Source of the DNA: Oscarella lobularis
Taxonomy: Eukaryota; Porifera; Homoscleromorpha; Homosclerophorida; Oscarellidae
Length of the DNA stretch: 64,000 nt
Reading direction: 5' to 3'
Assembly: GCF_947507565.1 (NCBI RefSeq)
Contig: NC_089180.1
Span: 62,001 to 126,000, forward strand
Shown here: positions 36,302 to 56,566 of the stretch, piece by piece
Numbering within the stretch: position 1 is the first letter of the stretch
Layout: the number at the start of each line of letters is the position of its first letter
Translations under genes and position numbers: made by a program
Notes under the pieces: model-generated
Database searches by the model: none
What the model saw: only the letters and a program-made list of their open reading frames with translations
What the model was told of the DNA's origin: nothing

Positions 36302-36874
36302 GTGGGTATTGCCGATTATTTAAATGTACTCGATGAGTTGCCGAAAGTGCAAGACGCCTCCTTGGCTCAAATCCCCCGCACCCATGCCACCTTGAGCACA
36401 GCTTTCACTTTGCCCTTATGGCTCCTTCGCCGAGGTCTCTCTGCGTCGCCGTCCTCGCCTTTCTCACAGTCCACCGGCATCGTCGAATGGCTCATCTCCA
36501 CGAGCCAGAAAAAGAACGAGGAAGTGGCTCTAAGTTCAACGGCCTCTTTCGTCGGAGCGTGCTTTCACTTTAGCTTGGCAATCGCCTTCGTTCTCTGGGT
36601 TATTCTCATGGAAACGAGCGCGCGTTTAGCAAAGCAATTTCAAAAGAACCACTGCTTAATCCTCGCTATTTCGTTTCTAACGATTCCAATCAACGTCATG
36701 GTAACAATGACAACGAATATCATAAGTTTCTACCGCGGCGACGAGAACGCCTTAGCAATCATAGCCCTATTACTGGGAATCCTAGCAAGCGTCGGGGAAA
36801 TCTCATACAAGGTGAAAAAGAAAGAGGGAGACACGTGGAATCGCGTCGTACAAGTCAGCCCTGTACAGGACTAA
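36302..36874 (+). CDS. Orphan multi-pass membrane protein
   Basis: An open frame of 190 residues with about three hydrophobic helices (FHFSLAIAFVLWVILMET; LILAISFLTIPINVMVTM; ALAIIALLLGILASVGEI), a cytosolic basic tail (VKKKEGDTWNRVVQ) and no recognisable signature. A damaged copy of its middle part lies at 33685-33895, which supports this being a real, duplicated gene. The true start is unsure; an upstream exon is possible. No function can be proposed. Confidence 0.5.
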   Translation: MGIADYLNVLDELPKVQDASLAQIPRTHATLSTAFTLPLWLLRRGLSASPSSPFSQSTGIVEWLISTSQKKNEEVALSSTASFVGACFHFSLAIAFVLWVILMETSARLAKQFQKNHCLILAISFLTIPINVMVTMTTNIISFYRGDENALAIIALLLGILASVGEISYKVKKKEGDTWNRVVQVSPVQD

Positions 36875-37116
36875 GTATCTAGCGTGAGACCCATCATGTA
36901 TCGGTTTTGTAGACGTAGTCGCATGCAGTTTTTATCCGCTTGAGGTTCAGTTAGTCAGCTCTGTGCTAGTGTAACGTCATTGTGCAAATATATAGGGAAA
37001 CCCTAATACTAAACCTATGTTGATGTGATGCGAAGAGTCTATAGAAAGGAGCAGCTCTACGCGTAACTCTTGGTGCCACAATAAACCAAAAAACAAGACA
37101 ACGAAAAATAAGGAAC

Positions 37117-40100
37117 TCATGGCGAGCCTCCAAAACAATGTTGCAGCTTCAAAAAGCGAAGTGCATTTGGGGCGCGAAGGCCGAGTTTCTCCAAATTGGG
37201 AAGACACGCGTATTTGATCATGGGCGGCGGACCGCACATAAATCTGCGTGGACGCGTCGGCGGGGGGCAGGTGCTCGCGAATCATTTCCTCACTCACGAA
37301 ACCCGAACTGTATTTCCAATCTGGGGCGTGATTGCGTCACAACGACTGGGATCCCCAGGGGATATATAATTAACATTACGGCAAGCAGTGTACGTATCCG
37401 CCGGCAGGCGGTGTATATATTCCGGCAAGCGGTGTATATATTCCGGCAAGCGGTGTACGTACTCCCGGTGTATATATTCCGGCAGACGGTGTATATATTC
37501 CGGAAAGCGGTGTATATATTCCGGCAGACGTGTACGTACTCCGCCGGCAGGCGGTGTATATATACCGGCAGGCGTGTACGTACTCCGCCGACAAGCGGTG
37601 TATATATTCCGGCAGGCAGTGTATATATTCCGGCAAGCGGTGTAGGTACTCCGCCGGCAGGCGGTGTATATATTCGGGCAGGCGGTGTATATATTCCGGC
37701 AAGCGGTGTATATATTCCGGAAGGCGGTGTATATATTCCGGCAAGCGGTGTATATATTCCGGCAAGCGGTGTATATATTCCGGCAAGCGGTGTATATATT
37801 CCGGCAGGCGGTGTATATTCCGGTAAGCGGTGTAAATATACCGGCAAGCATGTACTCCGCCGGCAGGCGGTGTATATATTCCGGCAAGCGGTGTACGTAC
37901 TCCGCCGGCAGGCGGTGTATATATTCCGGAGGGCAGTGTATATATTCCGGCAAGCGGTGTATATATTCCGGCAGGCGGTGTATATATTCCGGGGGGCGTG
38001 TACGTACTCCGCCGGCAGGCGGTGTATATATTCCGGCAAGCGGTGTATATATTCTGTATATATTCCGGCAAGCGGTGTATATATTCCGGCAGGCGGTGTA
38101 TATATTCCGGCAAGCGGTGTACGTACTCCGCCGGCAGCCGGTGTATATATTCCGGCAGGCGGTGTAAATATACCGGAAAGCATGTACGTACTCCGCAGGC
38201 AAGCGGTGTGTATATTCCGGCAAGCGGTGTACGTACTCCGCCGGCAGGCGGTGTATATATTCCGGCAGGCGGTGTAAATATACCGGAAAGCATGTACGTA
38301 CTCCGCAGGCAAGCGGTGTGTATATTCCGGCAAGCGGTGTACAGTATATATACCGGCAGGCGTGTACGCACTCCGCCGGCAAGCGGTGTATATATTCTGG
38401 CAAGCGGTGTATATATTCCGGCAGGTGTGTACGTACTCCGCCGGCAAGCGGTGTATATATTCCGGCAAGCGGTGTACGTACTCCGCCGGGAAGCGGTGTA
38501 TATATACCGGCAGGCGTGTACGTACTCCGCCGGCAGGCGGTGCATATATTCCGGCAAGCGGTGTATATATTCCGGCAGGTGTGTACGTACTCCGCCGGCA
38601 AGCGGTGTATATATTCCGGCAAGCGGTGTACGTACTCCGCCGGCAGGCGGTGTATATATTCCGGAGGGCAGTGTATATATTCCGGCAAGCGGTGTATATA
38701 TTCCGGCAGGCGGTGTATATATTCCGGCAAGCAGTGTATATATTCCGGCAGGCGGTGTATATATTCCGGAGGGCAGTGTATATATTCCGGCAGGCGGTGT
38801 ATATATTCCGGCAGGCGGTGTATATATTCCGGAGGGCAGTGTATATATTCCGGCAAGCGGTGTATATATTCCGGCAAGCGGTGTATATATTCCGGCAAGC
38901 GGTGTATATATTCCCGCAGGCGGTGTATATATTCCGGAGGGCAGTGTATATATTCCGGCAAGCGGTGTATATATTCCGGCAGGCGGTGTATATATTCCGG
39001 AGGGCAGTGTATATATTCCGGCAAGCGGTGTATATATTCCGGTAGGCGTGTACGTACTCCGCCGGCAGGCGGTGTATATATTCCGGCAGGCGGTGTATAT
39101 ATTCGTAAATATACCGGCAAGCATGTACTCCGCCGGCAAGCGGTGTATATATTCCGGCAAGCGGTGTACGTACTCCGCTGGCAGGCGTGTACGTTCTCCG
39201 CCGGCAAGCGGTGTATATATTCCGGCAAGCGGTGTATATATTCCGGCAAGCGGTGTACGAACTCCGCCGGCAGGCGGTGTATATATTCCGGCAAGCGGTG
39301 TATATATTCCGGCAAGCGGTGTACAGTATATATACCGGCAGGCGTGTACGCACTCCGCCGGCAAGCGGTGTATATATTCTGGGAAGCGGTGTATATATTC
39401 CGGCAGGCGTGTACGTACTCCGCCGGCAAGCGGTGTATATATTCCGTCAAGCGGTGTATATATTTCGGCAAGCGGTGTACGTACTCCGCCGGCAGGCGGT
39501 GTATATATTCCGGAAAACGGTGTATATAATCCGGAAGGCAGTGTACGTACTCCGCCGGAAGGCGGTGTATATATTCCGGCAAGAAACTACAACGACTACA
39601 ACGGCTACAACGACTACAACGGCTACAACGACTACAATGACTACAACGACTACAACGGCTACAACGGCTACAACGGCTACAACGACTACAACGGCTACAA
39701 CGACTACAACGGCTACAACGGCTACAAGGGCTACAACGACTACAACGGCTACAACGGCTACAAGGGCTACAACGGCTACAACGGCTACAACGGCTACAAC
39801 GGCTACAACGACTACAACGGCTACAACGACTACAACGGCTACAACGGCTACAAGGGCTACAACGACTACAACGGCTACAACGGCTACAAGGGCTACAACG
39901 GCTACAACGGCTACAACGACTACAACGGCTACAACGGCTACAAGGGCTACAAGGGCTACAACGGCTACAACGGCTACAACGGCTACAACGGCTACAAGGG
40001 CTACAAGGGCTACAAGGGCTACAAGGGCTACAACAGCTACAACGACTACAACGGCTACAACGACTACAAGGGCTACAACGACTACAACGGCTACAACGAC

Positions 40101-43100
40101 TACAACGGCTACAACGGCTACAACGACTACAACGGCTACAACGGCTACAAGGGCTACAAGGGCTACAACGACTACAACGACTACAATGACTACAATGACT
40201 ACAATGACTGCAACGGCTACAATGACTACAACGACTACAACGACTACAACGGCTACAACGACTACAAGGGCTACAACGACTACAACGACTACAATGACTA
40301 CAATGACTACAATGACTGCAACGGCTACAATGACTACAACGACTACAACGACTACAACGGTTACAACGGCTACAACGACTACAAGGGCTACAACGACTAC
40401 AACGGCTACAACGACTACAACGGCTACAACGACTACAGCGGCTACAACGGCTACAACGACTACAACGGCTACAACGACTACAACGGCTACAACGACTACA
40501 ACGGCTACAACGACTACAACGGCTACAACGACTACAACGGCTACAACGACTACAATGACTACAATGACTACAATGACTGCAACGGCTACAATGACTACAA
40601 CGACTACAACGACTACAACGGCTACAACGACTACAACGGCTACAACGACTACAACGGCTACAACGACTACAACGGCTACAACGACTACAACGGCTACAAC
40701 GACTACAACGGCTACAACGACTACAATGACTACAATGACTACAATGACTGCAACGGCTACAATGACTACAACGACTACAACGACTACAACGGCTACAACG
40801 ACTACAACGGCTACAACGACTACAACGGCTACAACGACTACAACGGCTACAACGACTACAACGGCTACAACGACTACAACGGCTACAACGGTGTATATAT
40901 TCCGGAAGGCAGTGTACGTACTTTGCCGACAGGCAGTGTATATATTACGGAAGCGGTGTACATACTCCGCGGGCAGGCGGTGTATATATTCCTGCAGGCG
41001 TGTACGTACTCCGCCGGCAGGCGGTGTATATATTCCGGCAGGTGTATACATACTCCGCCGGCAGTCGGTGTATATATTCCGGCAGGCGGTGTATATATTC
41101 CGGCAGGCGGTGTATATATATTCCGGCAAGCGGTGTACGTACTCCGCCGGCAGGCGGTGTATATATTCTGGCAGGCGGTGTATATATTGCGGCAAGCGGT
41201 GTACGTACTCCGCCGGCAGGCGGTGTATATATTCTGGCAGGCGGTGTATATATTCCGGCAGGCGGTGTATATATTCCGGCAGGCGGTGTACGTACACCGC
41301 CGGTAGGCGGTGTATATATACCGGCAGGCGTGTACGTACTCCGCCGGCAAGCGGTGTATATATTCTGGCAGGCGTGTACGTACTCCGCCGGCAAGCGGTG
41401 TATATATTCCGGCAGGCGGTGTATATATTCCGGCAAGCGGTGTAAATATACCGGCAAGCATGTACGTACTCCGCCGGCAGGCGGTGTATATATTCCGGCA
41501 AGCGGTGTACGTACTCCGCCGGAAGACGGTGTATATATACCTGCACGCGTGTACGTACTCCGCCGGCAGGCAGTGTATATACTCCGGAGAGCGGTGTATA
41601 TATTCCGGAAGGCAGTGTACGTACTCCGCCGGCAGGCGGTGTATATATTCCGGCAGGCGGTGTATATATTCCGGCAAGCGGTGTATATATTACGGCAAGC
41701 GGTGTACGTACTTCGCCGGCAGGCGGTGTATATATGACGGCAAGCGGTGTACATACTCCGCGGGCAGGCGGTGTATAATTATATTCCCTAAGGCGTGTAC
41801 GTACTCCGCCGGCAGGCGGTGTATATATTACGGCAAGCCGTGTACGTACTCCGGAGGCAGGCGGTGTATATATTACGGAAGCGGTGTACGTACTCCGCCG
41901 GCAGGCGGTGTATATATTCCGGCAAGCGGTGTACACATTCCGAAAGGCAGTGTACGTACTCCGGAGGCAGGCGGTGTATATATTACGGCCAGCCGTGTAC
42001 GTACTCCGGAGGCAGGCGGTGTATATATTCCGGCAGGCGGTGTATATATTCCGGCAAGCAGTGTATATATTCCGGCAGGCGTGTACGTACTCCGCCGGCA
42101 AGCGGTGTCAATATACGGGCAAGCGGTGTACGTACTCCGCAGGCAGGCGGTGTATATATTCTGGCAGGCGGTGTATATATTCCGGCAGGCGGTGTATATA
42201 TTCCGGCAGGCGGTGTATTTATTCCGGCAGGCGGTGTGCGTACTCCGCCGGCAGGCGGTGTATATATTCCGGCAGGCGTATACGTACTCCGCCGGCAGGC
42301 GGTGTATATACTCCGGAGAGCGGTGTATATATTCCGGCAGGCGGTGTGCGTACTCCGCCGGCAGGCGGTGTATATATTCCGGCAGGCGTATACGTACTCC
42401 GCCGGCAGGCGGTGTATATACTCCGGAGAGCGGTGTATATATTCCGGAAGGCAGTGTACGTACTCCGCCGGCAGGCATTGTATATATTCCGCCAAGCGGT
42501 GTATATATTACGGCAAGCGGTGTACATACTCCGGAGGCAGGCGGTGTATATATTACGGCAAGCGGTGCACATACTCCGCGGGCAGGCGGTGTATATATTC
42601 CCTAAGGCGTGTACGTACTCCGCCGGCAGGCGGTGTATATATTACGGCAAGCGGTGTACATACTCCGCGGGCAGGCGGTGTATAATTATATTCCCTAAGG
42701 CGTGTACGTACTCCGCCGGCAGGCGGTGTATATATTACGGCAAGCCGTGTACGTACTCCGGAGGCAGGCGGTGTATATATTACGGAAGCGGTGTACGTAC
42801 TCCGCCGGCAGGCGGTGTATATATTCCGGCAAGCGGTGTATACATTCCGGAAGGCAGTGTACGTACTCCGGAGGCAGGCGGTGTATATATTACGGCCAGC
42901 CGTGTACGTACTCCGGAGGCAGGCGGTGTATATATTCCGGCAGGCGGTGTATATATTCCGGCAAGCAGTGTATATATTCCGGCAGGCGTGTACGTACTCC
43001 GCCGGCAAGCGGTGTCAATATACGGGCAAGCGGTGTACGTACTCCGCAGGCAGGCGGTGTATATATTCTGGCAGGCGGTGTATATATTCCGGCAGGCGGT

Positions 43101-46100
43101 GTATATATTCCGGCAGGCGGTGTATATATTCCGGCAGGCGGTGTGCGTACTCCGCCGGCAGGCGGTGTATATATTCCGGCAGGCGTATACGTACTCCGCC
43201 GGCAGGCGGTGTATATACTCCGGAGAGCGGTGTATATATTCCGGCAGGCGGTGTGCGTACTCCGCCGGCAGGCGGTGTATATATTCCGGCAGGCGTATAC
43301 GTACTCCGCCGGCAGGCGGTGTATATACTCCGGAGAGCGGTGTATATATTCCGGAAGGCAGTGTACGTACTCCGCCGGCAGGCATTGTATATATTCCGCC
43401 AAGCGGTGTATATATTACGGCAAGCGATGTACATACTCCGGAGGCAGGCGGTGTATATATTACGGCAAGCGGTGCACATACTCCGCGGGCAGGCGGTGTA
43501 TATATTCCCTAAGGCGTGTACGTACTCCGCCGGCAGGCGGTGTATATATTACGGCAAGCGGTGTACATACTCCGCGGGCAGGCGGTGTATAATTATATTC
43601 CCTAAGGCGTGTACGTACTCCGCCGGCAGGCGGTGTATATATTACGGCAAGCCGTGTACGTACTCCGGAGGCAGGCGGTGTATATATTACGGAAGCGGTG
43701 TACGTACTCCGCCGGCAGGCGGTGTATATATTCCGGCAAGCGGTGTATACATTCCGGAAGGCAGTGTACGTACTCCGGAGGCAGGCGGTGTATATATTAC
43801 GGCCAGCCGTGTACGTACTCCGGAGGCAGGCGGTGTATATATTCCGGCAGGCGGTGTATATATTCCGGCAAGCAGTGTATATATTCCGGCAGGCGTGTAC
43901 GTACTCCGCCGGCAAGCGGTGTCAATATACGGGCAAGCGGTGTACGTACTCCGCAGGCAGGCGGTGTATATATTCTGGCAGGCGGTGTATATATTCCGGC
44001 AGGCGGTGTATATATTCCGGCAGGCGGTGTATATATTCCGGCAGGCGGTGTGCGTACTCCGCCGGCAGGCGGTGTATATATTCCGGCAGGCGTATACGTA
44101 CTCCGCCGGCAGGCGGTGTATATACTCCGGAGAGCGGTGTATATATTCCGGCAGGCGGTGTGCGTACTCCGCCGGCAGGCGGTGTATATATTCCGGCAGG
44201 CGTATACGTACTCCGCCGGCAGGCGGTGTATATACTCCGGAGAGCGGTGTATATATTCCGGAAGGCAGTGTACGTACTCCGCCGGCAGGCATTGTATATA
44301 TTCCGCCAAGCGGTGTATATATTACGGCAAGCGGTGTACATACTCCGGAGGCAGGCGGTGTATATATTACGGCAAGCGGTGCACATACTCCGCGGGCAGG
44401 CGGTGTATATATTCCCTAAGGCGTGTACGTACTCCGCCGGCAGGCGGTGTATATATTACGGCAAGCCGTGCACGTACTCCGGAGGCAGGCGGTGTATATA
44501 TTACGGAAGCGGTGTACATACTCCGCGGGCAGGCGGTGTATATATTCCCTAAGGCGTGTACGTACTCCGCCGGCAGGCGGTGTATATATTACGGCAAGCC
44601 GTGTACGTACTCCGGAGGCAGGCGGTGTATATATTACGGAAGCGGTGTACATACTCCGCGGGCAGGCGGTGTATATATTCCGACAGGCGTGTACGTACTC
44701 CGCCGGCAAGCGGTGTATATATTCCGGCAAGCGTGTACGTACTCCGCCGGCAAGCGGTGTATATATTCCGGCAGGCGTGTACGTACTCCGCCGGCAAGCG
44801 GTGTATATATTCCGGCAAGCGTGTACGTACTCCGCCGGCAAGCGGTGTATATATTCCGGCAAGCGTGTACGTACTCCGCCGGCAAGCGGTGTATATATTC
44901 CGGCAGGCGTGTACGTACTCCGCCAGCAGGCGGTGTATATATTCCGGCAGGCGGTGTATATATTCCGGCAGGCGGTGTATATATTCCGGCAAGCGGTGTA
45001 TATATTCCGGCAGGCGGTGTATATATTCCGGCAGGCGGTGTACGTACACCGCCGGCAGGCGGTGTATATATACCGGCAGGCGTGTACGTACTCCGCCGGC
45101 AAGCGGTGTATATATTCCGGCAGGCGGTGTATATATTCCGGCAGGCGTGTACGTACTCCGGCGGCAGGCGGTGTATATATTCCGGCAGGCGTGTACGCAC
45201 TCTGCCAGCAGGCGGTGTATATATTCCGGCAGGCGTGTACGTACTCTGCCAGCAGGCGGTGTATATATTCCGGCAGGCGGTGTATATATTCCGGCAGGCG
45301 GTGTATATATTCCGGCAGGCGGTGTACGTACTTCGCCGGCAATCGGTGTATATATACCGGCAGGCGTGTACGTACTCCGCCGGCAAGCGGCAGGCGGTGT
45401 ATATATTCCGGCAAGCGGTATATATTCCGGCAGGCGGTGTATATATTTCGGCAGGCGGTGTATATATTCCGGCAGGCGTGTACGTACTCCGGCGGCAGGC
45501 GGTGTATATATTCCGGCAGGCGTGTACGCACTCTGCCAGCAGGCGGTGTATATATTCCGGCAGGCGTGTACGCACTCTGCCAGCAGGCGGTGTATATATT
45601 CCGGCAGGCGTGTACGCACTCTGCCAGCAGGCGGTGTATATATTCCGGCAGGCGGTGTATATATTCCGGCAGGCGGTGTATATATTCCGGCAGGCGGTGT
45701 ACGTACTCCGCCGGCAATCGGTGTATATATACCGGCAGGCGTGTACGTACTCCGCCGGCAAGCGGTGTATATATTCCGGCAGGCGGTGTATATATTCCGG
45801 CAAGCGGTGTATATATTCCGGCAGGCGGTGTATATATTCCGGCAGGCGGTGTATATATTCCGGCAAGCGGTGTACGTATCCGCTGGCAGGCGGTGTATAT
45901 ATTCCGGAAGGCAGTGTATATGTGTATATATTCCGGCAGGCGTTGTATATATTCCGGCAAGCGGTGTATATATTCCGGCAGGCGTGTACGTACTCCGCCG
46001 GCAAGCGGTGTATATATTCCGGCAGGCGGTGTATATATTTCGGCAAGCGGTGTATATATTACGGCAAGCGGCGTACGTATCCGCCGGCAGGCGGTGTATA

Positions 46101-47272
46101 TATTCCGGCAAGCGGCGTATATATACCGGCAGGCGTGTACGTACTCCTTATGAATAGTCTTACCTTCGGGTGGACGATCTAGGGTGTACCAAAGCTTGAA
46201 GTTTGGATTATCTGCTGCTATTTTTTTCTAGTTCAGGACGAAGGAGAATGTCATCTTCGGTCTATGGTATACATTATTGGTCGGAGGGTATTATCTATTT
46301 ATTTATTTATTTATACCTGATTGGCAAATATGAGTGACATTTCTGTTCTGTCGTATGGGTCTTTTAGAATTGCTTGTACGATTTGAAGTATTGGGGTGAT
46401 GCCTTGCGCACGAAAATATTGTCTAATGATAATACATTATTATTAAATACCGGAGCCTCCAGCTATCATTCCAATGTGAGTGCATTGTCGAGATTCTTCC
46501 TTTTTGCCTTCCTTGATGTGCATTTTGCCTTGGTGAAGAGAACACGTGTCTCTGTCTCTCTCTCTCTCTCTCTTATTAATTACCTTTGCCGAGATAGGTC
46601 AGATGACCTGATGGCCCACGCACGTCAATTGCATCCCCAATTTCAAGGGATTCCAAGTGCTGAGTCATTTTACTGCCATCAGGAAAACGCGGATGAACAT
46701 TGGCAAAATAGACCTAAAATAAATAAATAATTAAATACATCACATGACCCATAAGTATCCATAGCTACCTTGATGACTAAATCAAAGTAGCCAATTTCAT
46801 CGTCAGAGGTCACGGGGGTATATGGACGAATGACGAGATCGTCTTTGATACGGGCGCTCAAGTACATGTGTTTCCCTGAGAGAAATGATTTCATGAAGGG
46901 GTCCCGGTCCCCCCTCTTCGAAGACTCACCGATTGGTAAGCCGAGAATCATGTCCGAGCGAAGCGAAAGCGTCGCGTGTCGTGACTCACGATCTACGTGC
47001 GAAAAATTTCGACGCGGCTCTCTAGTCACGTGGTTTTGTCTCGTTTCGCGTTTTCTTTCGGCTACCTCCTTTTCGATTAGCTTCATTGGGATCTTCATTG
47101 TTGGATCCAAGCATTTTTCGTGTTTCGGTGGCGTTGGGGACCCCGCTTTGCCTGTCGTTCCCCAGAACGTTCGGTAGGACGACGGGAACGATTGCCGCCA
47201 CGACTAGACCAATCTAAAATGCATTAGAGAGACGACGTAATCGGCGAGCGAAGACGTCCTTTGGCTTACCAT
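37117..47272 (-). CDS. CYB5R: NADH-cytochrome b5 reductase with an 8.8-kb minisatellite intron
   Basis: Coding exons: 47270-47272 (only ATG), 47066-47213, 46930-46992, 46769-46875, 46584-46713, 46451-46528, 46317-46402, 46164-46261 and 37117-37320. It has an N-terminal anchor ([13 protein letters not shown]) and a flavin domain with the FAD motif [10 protein letters not shown], then [69 protein letters not shown] and the NADH motif [14 protein letters not shown]. The last intron (37321-46163) is almost entirely minisatellite; codon phase across it (GAA-G|AT-TGG) is exact, so both sides are one gene. Four frame conflicts occur: after VVL, in RFRF/LRSDM, at an A-run in LEKx/AADNPN, and before MCGPPP. 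These suggest assembly indels or early decay. Confidence 0.85.
39588..40891. repeat. Nested 9-bp tandem array (TACAACGRC)n
   Basis: About 145 copies of TACAACGGC/TACAACGAC with variants TACAAGGGC, TACAATGAC and TGCAACGGC. It interrupts the 21/24-bp VNTR, which resumes in register at 40892. Blocks such as (AATGAC TAC)3 TGCAACGGC recur at about 40180, 40300, 40550 and 40735, showing higher-order duplication. Frames read YNGYND, TTTATT or, on the minus strand, VVVAVV. Confidence 0.97.
41700..44420. repeat. Three-copy 907-bp higher-order repeat within the VNTR
   Basis: The same succession of unit variants recurs with a 907-bp period: the marker ataattatattccctaaggcg ends at about 41790, 42697 and 43604, and the block after it is nearly identical in all three copies (a few substitutions only). 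A shorter derived block follows to about 44650. Low divergence indicates recent amplification of a large segment of the array. Confidence 0.9.
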
Positions 47273-48064
47273 TTCGACCTCAGCGCACGTGGTGACGTCA
47301 AATAATCCGGGACAACCACTATAAAAAAATTGAAAAAATTGGTTACATACAAAATGATGGCTTAAAAATCTAAAAAGGAAGTTAATTAAATTCGTATCAA
47401 GAAATAAAATAGCCATTCCGTTTCACGATATCCTTGAGTTGACCTGCAATCTGAATGGCAATACACGCATCAACAACTTTGTTACGTCCTTCTCTTGAAT
47501 CTCCATTCTCCTCGACATATTTTGCGATTGCACTCTTACTCCTTAGATGTCGTAAAAGTGTTCCATAATTGATACGCCACGCCCTTCACCTAGACCGGAA
47601 TTGCGCCTAAACGAATGAACGGATTGAAACCAGCGATTGATAGTATTATTGCCCGATGATAGGGCTTTCAAACGAGCTATGGCACGTCTAGATACGTGCC
47701 GGCATCGCGGAGGACGGTCGGCTGTTCTATCATCAGTACGTGCGTTCCATCATGCGTGTGACGCGTACAGTACCACTTCCGCTTTACCCGCCCCTCACTC
47801 CGCGAACGCTGAGCCGCTAGAGCTGATATTGCACACGCTAGTTTGTGAATGATGTAGGTATGTATTCGTAAAAAAGCCGCTTCGCAATCTCTCTTCGTTT
47901 GGCCGGGACAGGTGTTCCATAGTACATGTCGTTACGGGACTCTATCCAGGTCTACGCCCACTGCCACCAGTTGACGTCTGGCTACGACCAAAGCTGCATA
48001 TACGCTCTGGCTACGACAATAGAAAGCGTCTAGCACATTCGGTCGTCGTCGTTTCTTCTTTCTA
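47273..48064. other. Divergent intergenic region between CYB5R and the LRP4-like gene
   Basis: The two genes are transcribed in opposite directions, so both promoters lie here. No coding family was recognised. An open frame at 47637-47852 is short and unlike any known protein. Confidence 0.45.
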
Positions 48065-55847
<7,783 letters not shown>

Positions 55848-56566
55848 CTCGCTGCTCAACCTTATTAACTCATAAGGCTCAATCAATCGTGCTCCAGATC
55901 AGAATACTTTAGCAAATCAATCAATCAATCGTGCTCCAGATTAGAACACTTTAGCAAATCAAACGTCTATCCTCAATAATTTTGCCTTAGATATTATATG
56001 CCGATGTTGTGGCAGTATAGCCCGTATAGCACGCTCCTTTGCATCAGAAACACTTTAGGAGAGAGTCATTAGTAACGTGCCCGGAAGATCTTCCGCTCAT
56101 CGTTCAGGTCGAAGAATGCTGGATTCCTTCTGAAACAAAGAGCAGATGCAGTGCTAGACTTTCCGCTGACGTCAGAGATTAATCTATTTTATGGAGGATT
56201 ATCTAAGCATCCGGTAGACGCATCTTTTTCTTTGTTTGACACCTATCGCTGATTTCTTTTCTTTTTAAGTTTCGTCCAAAAAGAACAGAATCGTATTTGA
56301 AGGGAAAATGTTTTCTCAGAACCGAACTGTTCAAAAGTACGACAAGGAAATAGTAGAACGAGAAAAAGAAACCTCTTTTTAGATTCCTTGGCTTGTCTGG
56401 AAGAAGAGATCTCGGATGAACCGGGCTCTGCATTTAAGAAACGTCTTGCACTGTCCGTTGTTCTATTAGGCGACCCGGAACTTCAGTTAATTCATTTTTG
56501 AAATCGTCGTCTCTTTGACAGTTCTATCTCTTTGTTCTTCGAGAAAAAGTATCCTCCAAGCGACTA
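55848..56566. other. Intergenic with a 41-bp tandem duplication
   Basis: Two copies of tcaatcaatcgtgctccag... at about 55880-55920 and 55921-55961 differ at two positions. Nothing else was recognised. Confidence 0.6.

Larger units (their letters stand above)
37379..46147. repeat. 8.8-kb VNTR of 21- and 24-bp units inside the CYB5R intron
   Basis: Units are mostly gtgtatatattccggcaagcg (21 bp) and gtgtacgtactccgccggcaggcg (24 bp; gtgtacgtactccgcc + ggcaggcg). Variants carry tacgg, ctccgg, atatacc or single substitutions. GTACGTAC and CCGCC..GGCGG make many units self-complementary. Because 21 and 24 are multiples of three and units lack stops, reading frames stay open for hundreds of codons in several frames on both strands; these are not genes. 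Unique sequence of only 58 bp (acceptor side) and about 16 bp (donor side) separates the array from the exons. Confidence 0.97.

Noticed and set aside
37998-41306. Open reading frame of 1,102 codons encoding VYIPASG-like and YNDYNG-like repeats
   Set aside because: It is translation of the 21/24-bp and 9-bp arrays; similar long frames exist in other frames and on the other strand, there is no unique domain, and the stretch is intronic to CYB5R.
39447-42101. Minus-strand open frame of 884 codons rich in valine/alanine, resembling a membrane or silk-like protein
   Set aside because: Same repeat artefact read on the other strand.
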